Origin: Streptomyces sp. NBRC 110028
GTDB lineage: Bacteria; Actinomycetota; Actinomycetes; Streptomycetales; Streptomycetaceae
DNA: 64,000 bases
Reading direction: 5' to 3'
Assembly (NCBI RefSeq): GCF_001417735.1
Contig: NZ_BBUZ01000043.1
Location: 32,602 to 96,601, forward strand
Shown here: in pieces, positions 16,842 to 25,328 of the stretch
How the letters are laid out: the number at the start of each line of letters is the position of its first letter
Numbering within the stretch: the stretch's first letter is position 1
The notes under the pieces: generated by a model
Told to the model about the DNA's origin: nothing
Seen by the model: only the letters and a program-made list of their open reading frames with translations
Database searches by the model: none
Position numbers and translations under genes: made by a program

Positions 16842-18260
16842 TCAGGGACCGAGTTCGGGCGGGGCGGTGGGGGCGCCGGGGAGGCGGAGCCAGGCGACGG
16901 TGCCGCCGCCGGGCGCGGGCCGCAGGCCCACCTGGCCGCCGCAGCTCTGGACGGTACGGGCCACGATCGACAGCCCGAGCCCGGAGCCGGGCAGGCTGCG
17001 GGCGGACGGGGAACGCCAGAACCGCTCGAAGACGTGCGGGAGTTCATCGTCGGGAATGCCGGGGCCATGGTCCCGCACCGTCAACTCGCCCGCTCTGAGC
17101 GCGACGTCGATGACACCACCCGAAGGGCTGAACTTCACGGCGTTGTCGAGGAGGTTGACCAGGGCCCGTTCCAGGGCGGCGGCCTCGCCGCGTACGTACC
17201 AGGGCTCGATCGAGGCGTCGAGGGTCAGCCCGGTACCCCGCAGCCGGGCCCGCCGCAGGGCGGTGTCCGCGATCTCGTGCAGCGCGACCACCTGGAGCGG
17301 CCCGCTGCCGGGCAGCGCGTCCGGGCGGGACAGCTCCTGCAGATCGCCGATGAGCGCCGCCAGTTCGGTCATCTGCGCCTTGACGCTGCTCATGAGCGCC
17401 TTGCGGTCCTCCGGCGGCAGGGCGCGGCCGGTCTCGTCGCTGCGGGCGAGGAGTTCGACGTTGGTGCGCAGCGAGGTGAGCGGGGTGCGCAGCTCGTGGC
17501 CCGCGTCGGCGATCAGCTGCTGCTGGCGGTCGCGGGAGGAGGCGAGGGCGGCGGTCATGGCGTTGAACGAGCGGGACAGCCGGGCGATCTCGTCGTCGCC
17601 CTCGGCGGGGATGCGGACGGCCAGGTCCTCGGTGCGGGCCACGTGCTCCACGGCGTGGGTCAGCCGGTCCACCGGTTTCAGCCCGGTCCGGGCGATCCAC
17701 AGCCCGGCCGCCCCGGCGCCGACGACGCCGATACCGGCGACGAGGGCGAGGACGAGCGCGAGCGTGTTCAGGGGGTCCTGGATCTCGCTGAGCGGGCGGG
17801 CCATGGAGACGGCGATACCGCGCGGCAGCGGGCTGTCGGGGCCGCCGGAGGGCCGGTAGGTGAAGACGCGCATGCCGCGGCCGTCCGCGGCGGTCGCGTC
17901 GTGCAGCGCGGCCGGCCGCTGTCCGGTGGCGACCGCCACGTCGTCGGCGCTGACCGGCAGCTCCGTCGCCCCGGGCTGGGGGCAGCGGTTGCCGTCGGGC
18001 AGGACGATCTGCACGGAGTACGAGCCGAGGGCGCGCGGGGTGTGGCCGTCGGCGCCGTCGGGGTTCTGGCACGCGTCGAGGATGCTCACCACGTTGCGCT
18101 CGTCGACCTTGACGTTGCGCAGCGACGAGTCGAGCTGGGCGCTGAGCTGTTCGCGCACGATCAGCCAGCACGCGAACGCCGACGCCGCGACCGCGACCGC
18201 CACCGCCACCGCGGTCAGCAGGGCCAGCCGCGAACGCAGCGGGAGCCCGCGGAACCTCAC
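16842..18260 (-). CDS. sensor histidine kinase (EnvZ/MprB type)
   Basis: 472 residues. Two membrane helices (about 12-33 and 178-203) enclose an extracytoplasmic sensor domain of about 145 residues. Then come HAMP, the dimerisation His in DAGHELRTPLTSLR, and ATPase boxes N (LVNLLDNAVKFSP), D (DHGPGIP) and G (GSGLGLSI). GTG at 18260 overlaps the regulator stop as GTGA, so the two are translationally coupled. With the upstream regulator and HtrA-like protease the arrangement resembles MprAB-PepD, an envelope-stress system of mycobacteria; the analogy is inferred from layout. Confidence 0.94.
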   Translation of the reverse strand: MRFRGLPLRSRLALLTAVAVAVAVAASAFACWLIVREQLSAQLDSSLRNVKVDERNVVSILDACQNPDGADGHTPRALGSYSVQIVLPDGNRCPQPGATELPVSADDVAVATGQRPAALHDATAADGRGMRVFTYRPSGGPDSPLPRGIAVSMARPLSEIQDPLNTLALVLALVAGIGVVGAGAAGLWIARTGLKPVDRLTHAVEHVARTEDLAVRIPAEGDDEIARLSRSFNAMTAALASSRDRQQQLIADAGHELRTPLTSLRTNVELLARSDETGRALPPEDRKALMSSVKAQMTELAALIGDLQELSRPDALPGSGPLQVVALHEIADTALRRARLRGTGLTLDASIEPWYVRGEAAALERALVNLLDNAVKFSPSGGVIDVALRAGELTVRDHGPGIPDDELPHVFERFWRSPSARSLPGSGLGLSIVARTVQSCGGQVGLRPAPGGGTVAWLRLPGAPTAPPELGP

Positions 18261-18997
18261 GACGGCTCGCCCTCCGCCGACCGCAGGACGTACCCCACGC
18301 CGCGCACCGTGTGGACGAGCCGCGGCTCCCCGGCCGCCTCGGTCTTGCGGCGCAGGTACATCACGTACACGTCGAGCGAGTTGGACGACGGCTCGAAGTC
18401 GAAGCCCCATACGGCCTTCAGGATCTGTTCGCGGGTGAGGACCTGGCGCGGATGCGCGAGGAACATCTCCAGCAGGGTGAACTCGGTGCGGGTCAGCTCC
18501 ACGCGCCGCCCGCCCCGGGTGACCTCGCGCGTCGCCAGGTCCATCCGCAGGTCGCCGAAGGACATCGTGTCGTCGTCGGCGACCGGCGCGCCCGCCGCGG
18601 CCGCGTACGAGCTGCGGCGCAGCAGGGCGCGGATGCGGGCCAGCAGCTCGTCCAGCTCGAACGGCTTGACGAGGTAGTCGTCCGCGCCCGCGTCGAGGCC
18701 GGTGACCCGGTCGCCGACCGTGTCGCGTGCGGTGAGCATCAGGATGGGCACGGTCACGCCGGTGGCGCGCAGCCGCCGGGCGGCGGTGAGCCCGTCCATG
18801 CGGGGCATCAGCACGTCGAGCACGATCAGCTCCGGGTCGTACGTACCGGCCTTCTCCAGGGCGTCCACTCCGTCGACGGCGGTGCCGGTCGCGTAGCCCT
18901 CGAAGGCGAGGCTGCGCCGCAGCGCCTCGCGGACGGCCGGCTCGTCGTCGACGATCAGGATGCGGGCGGGCTGATCGCCGTGGTCGGCGGGGCTCAT
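18257..18997 (-). CDS. OmpR-family response regulator (MprA-like), cognate of the 16842 kinase
   Basis: 246 residues. The receiver domain has ILIVDDEPAVRE, phospho-acceptor Asp near residue 61 (LIVLDVLMPRMDG) and VKPF; the winged helix has EFTLLEMFLAHPRQVL and DVYVMYLRRKTEAAG. The stop overlaps the kinase start, which marks the two as a cognate pair. The HtrA-like protease gene ends 78 bases upstream on the same strand, so the three may share a transcript or the regulator may control the protease. Confidence 0.94.
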   Translation of the reverse strand: MSPADHGDQPARILIVDDEPAVREALRRSLAFEGYATGTAVDGVDALEKAGTYDPELIVLDVLMPRMDGLTAARRLRATGVTVPILMLTARDTVGDRVTGLDAGADDYLVKPFELDELLARIRALLRRSSYAAAAGAPVADDDTMSFGDLRMDLATREVTRGGRRVELTRTEFTLLEMFLAHPRQVLTREQILKAVWGFDFEPSSNSLDVYVMYLRRKTEAAGEPRLVHTVRGVGYVLRSAEGEPS

Positions 18998-19075
18998 GGA
19001 TCGGTTTCCTTAAACGGTGGGCGGGGCGGGGAGCGATGCTGTCAGCCTCGCACGGCCGGCCGCTGCCGGGGCGGC

Positions 19076-20200
19076 TCAGCTGTTGCCGGTGCCGCCGCTG
19101 CCGCCGTCGCGCAGGGCGGAGAGGTCGGACTTGACGGTGTCGACCGGGATCGAGAAGCCGAGCCCGATGCTGCCCGTGCTGCTGCTCTGGCCGGAGGCCG
19201 GGGCGTACATGGCGGAGTTGATCCCGATGACCTGGCCCTTCATGTTGATCAGCGCGCCGCCGGAGTTGCCGGGGTTGAGCGAGGCGTCGGTCTGGATGGC
19301 CTTGTACGTGGTCGTCGACCGGCCGACGTCGCCGTTGTAGCGGCCGCCGCCGAACTCGAAGGGCCACTGGCCGCCGCCGTCCTGCTGCTGCCCCTGGCCC
19401 TCGTCGGTGGAGACGGTGACGTCGCGGTCGAGCGCGGAGACGATGCCGCTGGTCACGGTGCCGGTCAGCCCCTCGGGCGAGCCGATGGCCACGACCTGGT
19501 CGCCGACCTTGACCTGGCTGGAGTCGCCGAGGGACGCGGCCTTGAGGCCGTGTCCGCCCCGCACCTTGATCAGGGCCAGGTCCTTGCCGCTGTCGGTGCC
19601 GACGACCGACGCGCTCTTGGTGCTGCCGTCGCTGAACCTCACCTTGATCGAATCGGCGCCGGAGACCACGTGGTTGTTGGTGATGATCTCGCCGCCGCTG
19701 GTGACGATCACGCCGGAGCCGGTGGACTCGCCCTGGGCGGACGTCGCGCTGATCTCCACGATGCTGGGGCTCACGGCGGCCGCCACGGCGGACACGCCGC
19801 TGCCGGCGCTGCTGGAGCCCGCGTTGACCACCGGGGTCGAGACGGTCGTGTCCCCCCGGTCCGCCACCTGGCCGACCAGGGTCGCCGTACCGCCGCCCAC
19901 CAGCGCCGAGACCACCGCCACGGCGGCGATGAGCCCGGCCGGCCGGGAGAGCCGCCGCCTGCGGCGGCCACCACCGCCACCGGGGTGCGGTATCGCCGCG
20001 GTGTCCCCGCCACCGGGGCCGCCGGGGCCATCGGGGCCGCCCGGGTCGCCGGTTCCGCCGCCCGGCCACACGGTGACCCCGGACGGGGTGGTCACCGGCG
20101 TCCGCGGCTCATGGGTGGGCGGCGGCGGGTAGGCCGCCGCGCCGCCGAACGCGTAGGGAAAGGGCTCGTGGTCGCCGCTACGGCGTGGGCTGTCGGTCAT
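19076..20200 (-). CDS. HtrA/DegP-type trypsin-like serine protease without PDZ domain
   Basis: 374 residues. The N-terminal about 85 residues are Pro/Gly-rich, followed by a basic stretch and one membrane helix (GLIAAVAVVSALVGGGTATL), giving a membrane-anchored extracytoplasmic protease. The catalytic triad is visible: His in ITNNHVVSG, Asp in GKDLALIKV, Ser in NPGNSGGALIN. No PDZ domain follows, unlike typical HtrA. Such proteases degrade or sense misfolded envelope proteins. It is upstream of a response-regulator and kinase pair on the same strand, as in mycobacterial mprAB-pepD in mirrored order. Confidence 0.93.
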   Translation of the reverse strand: MTDSPRRSGDHEPFPYAFGGAAAYPPPPTHEPRTPVTTPSGVTVWPGGGTGDPGGPDGPGGPGGGDTAAIPHPGGGGGRRRRRLSRPAGLIAAVAVVSALVGGGTATLVGQVADRGDTTVSTPVVNAGSSSAGSGVSAVAAAVSPSIVEISATSAQGESTGSGVIVTSGGEIITNNHVVSGADSIKVRFSDGSTKSASVVGTDSGKDLALIKVRGGHGLKAASLGDSSQVKVGDQVVAIGSPEGLTGTVTSGIVSALDRDVTVSTDEGQGQQQDGGGQWPFEFGGGRYNGDVGRSTTTYKAIQTDASLNPGNSGGALINMKGQVIGINSAMYAPASGQSSSTGSIGLGFSIPVDTVKSDLSALRDGGSGGTGNS

Positions 20201-20300
20201 GTCTATGACTGTGCGGCGGAAGTATGAGAACAGGCTGAGGACCTGCTGAGAAGCAGGGCAGAAGTCGGTATGCCCGGTATAAGGAAGCCCGGTGCCGGCG

Positions 20301-21323
20301 CTACGAACAGCCGCAGGAGCGCCGCACCACCAGCGCGGAGGGGAACTGCCGCATCCGCTCCCGGCGCGAGACCGCCAGCCGAGGCCCGTCCTCCAGCACC
20401 AGGTCGACCGCGGCGCGCGCCATCGCGGGCCGGTCGGAGCCGACCGTGGTCAGCGGCGGATCGGTCAGCCCCGCCTCCTTGACGTCGTCGAAGCCCGCGA
20501 CCGCCAGCTCCCCGGGGACGTCGATGCGCAGCTCACGCGCCGCCCGCAGCACCCCGAACGCCTGGTCGTCGGTGGCGCAGAAGATCGCCGGGGGCCGGTC
20601 GGGGCCGGCCAGCAGGCCGAGGGCCACCTGGTAGGCGTCGTACCGGTTGTACGGGGCCTGGAACAGCCGCCCCTCCGTGGACCGCCCGGCCTCCCGCATC
20701 GCCCGGCGCCACCCCTCGACGTGGTCGGTCACCGGGTCGCCGACGGTCGGGGTTATCTCGGTGCCGCCGAGGCAGGCCACATAGGGGTGGCCGTGCTCCA
20801 GCAGATGGCGCACCGCGAGCTGGGCTCCGCCGACGTCGTCCAGCACCACGGCCACGTCGTCGATCGCCTCGGGCCGCTCGTGCAGCAGCACCACCCGGGC
20901 GTCCCACGCCTCGATCTCGGCGGCGGCGTTCTCGCTGGGGCCCTGGCTGATGAGGATCAGCCCGGACACCCGCATCCCCAGGAAGGCGCGCAGATAGTGC
21001 ACCTCGCGCTCGTCCAGGTAGTCGGAGTTGCCGACCAGCACCATCTTGCCGCGCTCGGCGGCGGCCTGTTCGACGGCGTGCGCCATCTCGGCGAAGAACG
21101 GCTGGCGGGCGTCCGGCACGATCAGCCCTATGAGGTCGGTCCGCCGGCTCGCCATCGCCTGGGCGACCCGGTCGGGCCGGTAGCCCAGCTCCTTGATCGC
21201 GGCGAGTACCCGCTCGCGCGTGGCCGGGGCGACCGGCCGGGGTCCGTCGTTGATGACGTAACTGACGACCGCGGTCGAGGTCCCCGCCAGCCTTGCCACA
21301 TCATCCCGCGTCACCTTGGCCAC
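20301..21323 (-). CDS. LacI-family transcriptional regulator
   Basis: 340 residues. The LacI helix-turn-helix is at the N-terminus (TRDDVARLAGTSTAVVSYVI) with hinge GYRPDRVAQAM, followed by a periplasmic-binding-protein-like ligand domain (LIGLIVPDARQPFFAEM, DDQAFGVLRAAREL, GFDDVKEAGL). It ends SCGCS, a common C-terminal signature of this actinobacterial subgroup. The ligand is presumably a sugar but no sugar gene adjoins. It starts 24 bases after the stop of glnR on the same strand, so may be read through from glnR. The position next to glnR matches the layout I remember in S. coelicolor. Confidence 0.93.
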   Translation of the reverse strand: MAKVTRDDVARLAGTSTAVVSYVINDGPRPVAPATRERVLAAIKELGYRPDRVAQAMASRRTDLIGLIVPDARQPFFAEMAHAVEQAAAERGKMVLVGNSDYLDEREVHYLRAFLGMRVSGLILISQGPSENAAAEIEAWDARVVLLHERPEAIDDVAVVLDDVGGAQLAVRHLLEHGHPYVACLGGTEITPTVGDPVTDHVEGWRRAMREAGRSTEGRLFQAPYNRYDAYQVALGLLAGPDRPPAIFCATDDQAFGVLRAARELRIDVPGELAVAGFDDVKEAGLTDPPLTTVGSDRPAMARAAVDLVLEDGPRLAVSRRERMRQFPSALVVRRSCGCS

Positions 21324-21346
21324 GCGCGAATTCTACGCGGGTCCAG

Positions 21347-22183
21347 CTAGGTCTTGACCGGTCGTGCGGGCCCCGCTTCGCCGGCGGACCGCGCACCGCC
21401 TCCGGACGGACCGGACGGACCTGAGCCGGTGGCCTCCCGGGACGCGGGTCCGGTCTCCCGGGACGCCGTCCGGGCGCGGTCCTCCGCGGCGGCCCGCTCG
21501 GCCCGCTCGACCTTCTCCGGGGTGACGAAGCGGTAGCCGACGTTACGGACGGTCCCGATCAGCGACTCGTGCTCCGGGCCCAGCTTGGCCCGCAGCCGCC
21601 GTACGTGCACGTCGACCGTGCGCGTACCGCCGAAGTAGTCGTAGCCCCAGACCTCCTGCAGCAGCTGCGCCCGGGTGAAGACCCGGCCGGGGTGCTGGGC
21701 GAGGTACTTCAGCAGCTCGAACTCCTTGAAGGTGAGGTCGAGCACCCGCCCCTTCAGCTTGGCGCTGTAGGTGGCCTCGTCCACCGACAGATCGCCGTTG
21801 CGGATCTCCATCGGGCTGTCGTCCGTGGTGATCTGCTGGCGGCCCATGGCCAGCCGCAGCCGGGCCTCGACCTCGGCCGGGCCCGCGGTGTCCAGCAGCA
21901 CGTCGTCGATGCCCCAGTCGGCGGTGACGGCGGCGAGCCCGCCCTCGGTCACCACCAGGACCAGCGGACAGCCGGGGCCGGTCGACCGCAGCAGCTGGCA
22001 CAGGCTGCGCACCTGCGGCAGATCACGGCGGCCGTCGATCAGGATGACGTCGGCACCGGGGGTGTCCACCAGGGCCGGGCCCTCCGCCGGGGCGACCCGC
22101 ACGCTGTGCAGCAGCAGGCCGAGAGCGGGGAGCACCTCCGTCGAGGGCTGCAGTGCGTTGGTCAGCAGCAGGAGGGAACTCAT
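21347..22183 (-). CDS. glnR: GlnR, global nitrogen regulator (atypical OmpR-family)
   Basis: 278 residues. The first 225 match the GlnR sequence as I know it from Streptomyces: start SSLLLLTNALQPSTEVLPAL, then GADVILIDGRRDLPQVR with Asp50, then the winged helix RVLDLTFKEFELLKYLAQ and GTRTVDVHVRRLR. The receiver lacks the acidic pair normally at the end of strand one (LLLLTN), so it is not a conventional phosphorylated regulator. GlnR controls glnA, amtB, nir and other nitrogen genes. The C-terminal about 50 residues are low complexity. The ATG at 22183 overlaps the stop of a small upstream ORF. Confidence 0.95.
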   Translation of the reverse strand: MSSLLLLTNALQPSTEVLPALGLLLHSVRVAPAEGPALVDTPGADVILIDGRRDLPQVRSLCQLLRSTGPGCPLVLVVTEGGLAAVTADWGIDDVLLDTAGPAEVEARLRLAMGRQQITTDDSPMEIRNGDLSVDEATYSAKLKGRVLDLTFKEFELLKYLAQHPGRVFTRAQLLQEVWGYDYFGGTRTVDVHVRRLRAKLGPEHESLIGTVRNVGYRFVTPEKVERAERAAAEDRARTASRETGPASREATGSGPSGPSGGGARSAGEAGPARPVKT

Positions 22184-22239
22184 CGTCCACCACCCGCCCC
22201 GGCCGTGATGGTGATGATGTGCACGCTTCGCTCGCCCAT
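22180..22239 (-). CDS. upstream ORF overlapping the glnR start, 19 residues
   Basis: A 19-residue frame (MGERSVHIITITAGAGGGR) begins at ATG 22239, preceded by GAGGAGGAAACCGAGGCA, a better ribosome site than that of glnR itself. It ends TGA at 22180-22182, overlapping the glnR ATG as ATGA. This is the geometry of translational coupling, so ribosomes from this ORF may deliver most initiation at glnR. Whether the peptide matters or only its translation is unknown. Confidence 0.5.
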   Translation of the reverse strand: MGERSVHIITITAGAGGGR

Positions 22240-22395
22240 TGCCTCGGTTTCCTCCTCGGTCCCTGCGAGAGGGGGGCACCTCCCAGGCTCCGGCCTGGGG
22301 GAGTCTGCGGCTACTACTTCGTACGGTTCTGCTCGCCCCCCGGGGCAAACGCGCGTCTCAGTGCTCAAACGCGCGCGGTGCCCCTGAAAGCACAA

Positions 22396-22427
22396 AAGGA
22401 CCCGGGGGCGACATTGCCCGGATCCTT
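22396..22427 (-). terminator. hairpin with T-run on the minus strand upstream of glnR
   Basis: AAGGATCCGGG and CCCGGGTCCTT (minus strand) pair over 11 positions with one mismatch, loop of 10, and TTTT follows. It may stop antisense read-through into glnR or be part of a leader; the promoter position is unknown. Confidence 0.35.
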
Positions 22428-22447
22428 CACCCAGCAGAATAACCCAC

Positions 22448-23320
22448 ATGACACCCGGTGGAGAGGCTGAATCCGCTCGTCGTTTCCTTCCCCCGGCCGC
22501 CGCGGGCGCTCGGAGAGCCACGCTGCTCACCGAGGACGGGGTCCCGATCGAGACCCGCTACGAGCCTTCCCCGGCGGGCGGCGGTCCATCCGCCGGGGCG
22601 CCTGTGATCGTGGTCGCGCACGGTTTCACCGGCGCCCTGGAGCGGCCCGCGCTGCGCCGGGTGGCGTCGGCGTTCACGCAGCGTACGGCCGTGATCACGT
22701 TCTCCTTCCGGGGTCACGGCCGGTCCGGCGGGCGGTCCACGGTCGGCGACCGGGAGGTGCTGGACCTGGCGGCCGCGGTGCGCTGGGCCCGGGAGCTGGG
22801 CCACCGGCGGGTGATCACGGTCGGCTTCTCGATGGGCGGCTCCGTGGTGCTCCGCCATGCGGCGCTGTACGCACGGAACAAGCCCGATCCGGATGAGGAG
22901 CGCGAGGGGCGCACGGGGGCGCACGCCTCGGGGGCGGACGCGGTCGTCGCCGTGAGCGCGCCCGCGCGCTGGTACTACCGGGGGACGGCCCCGATGCGCC
23001 GCGTCCACTGGGCGATCACCCGGCCCACCGGCCGGCTGGTCTCCCGCTACGGGCTGCGGACCCGGATCGACGCCCGCGGCTGGAACCCGGAGCCGCTGCC
23101 GCCGGTGGCGGCGGTCCCCCGGATCGCGCCGACGCCGCTGCTGATCGTGCACGGCGACCGGGACCCGTACTTCCCGCTGGACCATCCACGGATGCTGATG
23201 GCGGCGGCGGACCGGGCGTCCACGGAGCTGTGGATCGAGCCGGGCTTCGGCCACGCGGAGACGGCGGCCCCGGCGGAGCTGCTGGACCGGGTCGCGGGAT
23301 GGGCGCTGGCCCACACCTGA
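22448..23320 (+). CDS. alpha/beta hydrolase
   Basis: 290 residues with the alpha/beta hydrolase fold. HGFTGA supplies the oxyanion region, the nucleophile Ser is in VGFSMGGSVVL, the acid is in IVHGDRDPYFPL and the His in GFGHAETA. The substrate is not evident; such proteins include esterases and lipid hydrolases. No ribosome site precedes the ATG, so it could be leaderless or start slightly inside. It converges with the ABC transporter operon, 15 bases between stops. Confidence 0.9.
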   Translation: MTPGGEAESARRFLPPAAAGARRATLLTEDGVPIETRYEPSPAGGGPSAGAPVIVVAHGFTGALERPALRRVASAFTQRTAVITFSFRGHGRSGGRSTVGDREVLDLAAAVRWARELGHRRVITVGFSMGGSVVLRHAALYARNKPDPDEEREGRTGAHASGADAVVAVSAPARWYYRGTAPMRRVHWAITRPTGRLVSRYGLRTRIDARGWNPEPLPPVAAVPRIAPTPLLIVHGDRDPYFPLDHPRMLMAAADRASTELWIEPGFGHAETAAPAELLDRVAGWALAHT

Positions 23321-23335
23321 CCCGGCCCAGGGCCG

Positions 23336-25291
23336 TCACTCCGGTTCGGCCACCGGCTCCGCGAACTGGGCCGCGTACAGCCGGGCGTACGCGCCCTGGG
23401 CCGCCACCAGGGAGTCGTGGCTGCCCTGCTCCACGATGCGGCCCGCCTCCATCACCAGGATCACGTCCGCGTCCCGGATCGTGGAGAGCCGGTGGGCGAT
23501 CACGAAGCTGGTGCGGCCGGTGCGCAGCGAGGCCATGGCGTGCTGGATGAGGACCTCGGTGCGGGTGTCGACGGAGCTGGTCGCCTCGTCCAGGACCAGG
23601 ATCGACGGCCCGGAGAGGAAGGCGCGGGCGATGGTGATCAGCTGCTTCTCGCCGACGCTGACGTTGGAACCCTCCTCGTCGATCACCGTGTCGTAGCCGT
23701 CGGGCAGGGTGCGTACGAAGCGGTCCACATGGGTGGCCTTCGCCGCCGCCACGATCGCCTCGTGGGAGGCGCCCTCCGAGCCGTAGGCGATGTTGTCCGC
23801 GATGGTGCCGCCGAACAGCCAGGTGTCCTGGAGGACCATGCCGATGTGGGAGCGCAGCTCCTCGCGCGGCATGGTGGCGATGTCGACGCCGTCGAGCGTG
23901 ATGCGGCCGCCGCTGACCTCGTAGAACCGCATCAGCAGATTGACCAGGGTGGTCTTGCCCGCGCCGGTCGGGCCGACGATGGCCACGGTCTGGCCGGGGC
24001 TCACCGACAGCGAGAGCCCGTCGATGAGGGGCGTGTCGGGCTGGTAGCGGAAGGAGACGTCCTCGAACTCGACCTGGCCGAGCACGGTGCGCGGCCCCAC
24101 CGGCCCCTCCGGGTCCGGGGTCTGCTCCTCCGCGTCCAGCAGTTCGAAGACCCGCTCGGCGGAGGCGACGCCCGACTGGACCATGTTGGCCATGGACGCC
24201 ACCTGGGTGAGCGGCTGGCTGAACTGCCGGGAGTACTGGACGAACGCCTGGACGTCGCCGATCGACAGCGCCCCGCTCGCCACCCGCAGCCCGCCGACCA
24301 CGGCGACCAGGACGTAGTTGAGGTTGCCGATGAACGTCATCGCGGGCTGGATGAGCCCGGAGATGAACTGGGCGCGGAAGCCCGCCTCGTACAGCTTCTC
24401 GTTCTGCGCGCGGAAGATCGCGGCGGACTCCCGCTCCCGCCCGAACACCTTCACCAGCGCGTGGCCGGTGTACATCTCCTCGATATGGGCGTTGAGCCGG
24501 CCCGTGGTCTTCCACTGCTGCACGAACTGGGGCTGGGCGCGCTTGCCGACGCGCGTCGCGACCAGCACCGACACCGGGACGGTGACCAGCGCGACCAGCG
24601 CCAGCAGCGGCGAGATCCAGAACATCATGGCCAGCACGCCGACCAGGGTCAGAGTCGAGGCCATGATCTGGCTGAGGGTCTGCTGCAGCGTCTGCTGGAT
24701 GTTGTCGATGTCGTTGGTGGCGCGCGACAGCACCTCGCCGCGCGACTGCCGGTCGAAGTACGACAGCGGCAGCCGCGCCAGCTTGTGCTCGACGTCCTCG
24801 CGCAGCCGGAAGACCGCGCGCTGGACGATGTTCGTGGCGACCCGGGCCTGGACCAGGTTGAGGAGCGAGGCCACGACGTACAGGCCCAGCGCCCACAGCA
24901 GGACGGTGCCGACGGCGCCGAAGTCGATGCCCTGGCCGGGCGTCACGTTCATCGAGGCGACCATGTCGGCCACCGTGCCCTGGCCGCTGTCGCGCAGGTG
25001 CTGGACGGCCTCGGCCTTGGTGAGGCCGTCGGGCAGCCGCCGTCCGATGATGCCCGCGAAGATCAGGTCGGTGGCGTGGCCGAGCACCTTGGGGCCCAGC
25101 ACCGACAGCGAGATGCTGACCGTGCACAGGGCGAGGACGGCGAAGGCGATACCGCGCTCGGGGCGCAGGGCGGCCAGCAGACGGCGGCCGGAACCGCGGA
25201 AGTCCATGGACCGCTCGACGGGCTGGCCGCCCATGAAGCGGCCGGGCCCGGCGGCGGGCGCGGGGCCCCTGCGGGGTGCCGGGGTACTCAT
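23336..25291 (-). CDS. ABC exporter half-transporter (second of pair)
   Basis: 651 residues: six membrane helices (about 45-350) and a nucleotide-binding domain with Walker A GPTGAGKTT, signature VSVGEKQL (a degenerate form of LSGGQ), Walker B ILVLDEATSSVD and H-loop IAHRLST. ATG at 25291 is used because GAAGGG precedes it; an in-frame ATG at 25306 is possible. It follows another half-transporter by 37 bases, so the two form a heterodimeric exporter of the multidrug or lipid type. The degenerate signature here suggests unequal ATP sites, common in heterodimers. Confidence 0.93.
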   Translation of the reverse strand: MSTPAPRRGPAPAAGPGRFMGGQPVERSMDFRGSGRRLLAALRPERGIAFAVLALCTVSISLSVLGPKVLGHATDLIFAGIIGRRLPDGLTKAEAVQHLRDSGQGTVADMVASMNVTPGQGIDFGAVGTVLLWALGLYVVASLLNLVQARVATNIVQRAVFRLREDVEHKLARLPLSYFDRQSRGEVLSRATNDIDNIQQTLQQTLSQIMASTLTLVGVLAMMFWISPLLALVALVTVPVSVLVATRVGKRAQPQFVQQWKTTGRLNAHIEEMYTGHALVKVFGRERESAAIFRAQNEKLYEAGFRAQFISGLIQPAMTFIGNLNYVLVAVVGGLRVASGALSIGDVQAFVQYSRQFSQPLTQVASMANMVQSGVASAERVFELLDAEEQTPDPEGPVGPRTVLGQVEFEDVSFRYQPDTPLIDGLSLSVSPGQTVAIVGPTGAGKTTLVNLLMRFYEVSGGRITLDGVDIATMPREELRSHIGMVLQDTWLFGGTIADNIAYGSEGASHEAIVAAAKATHVDRFVRTLPDGYDTVIDEEGSNVSVGEKQLITIARAFLSGPSILVLDEATSSVDTRTEVLIQHAMASLRTGRTSFVIAHRLSTIRDADVILVMEAGRIVEQGSHDSLVAAQGAYARLYAAQFAEPVAEPE

Positions 25292-25328
25292 ACGCTGCCC
25301 TTCCATCGAGGCGATCGGGACGAGCGGC

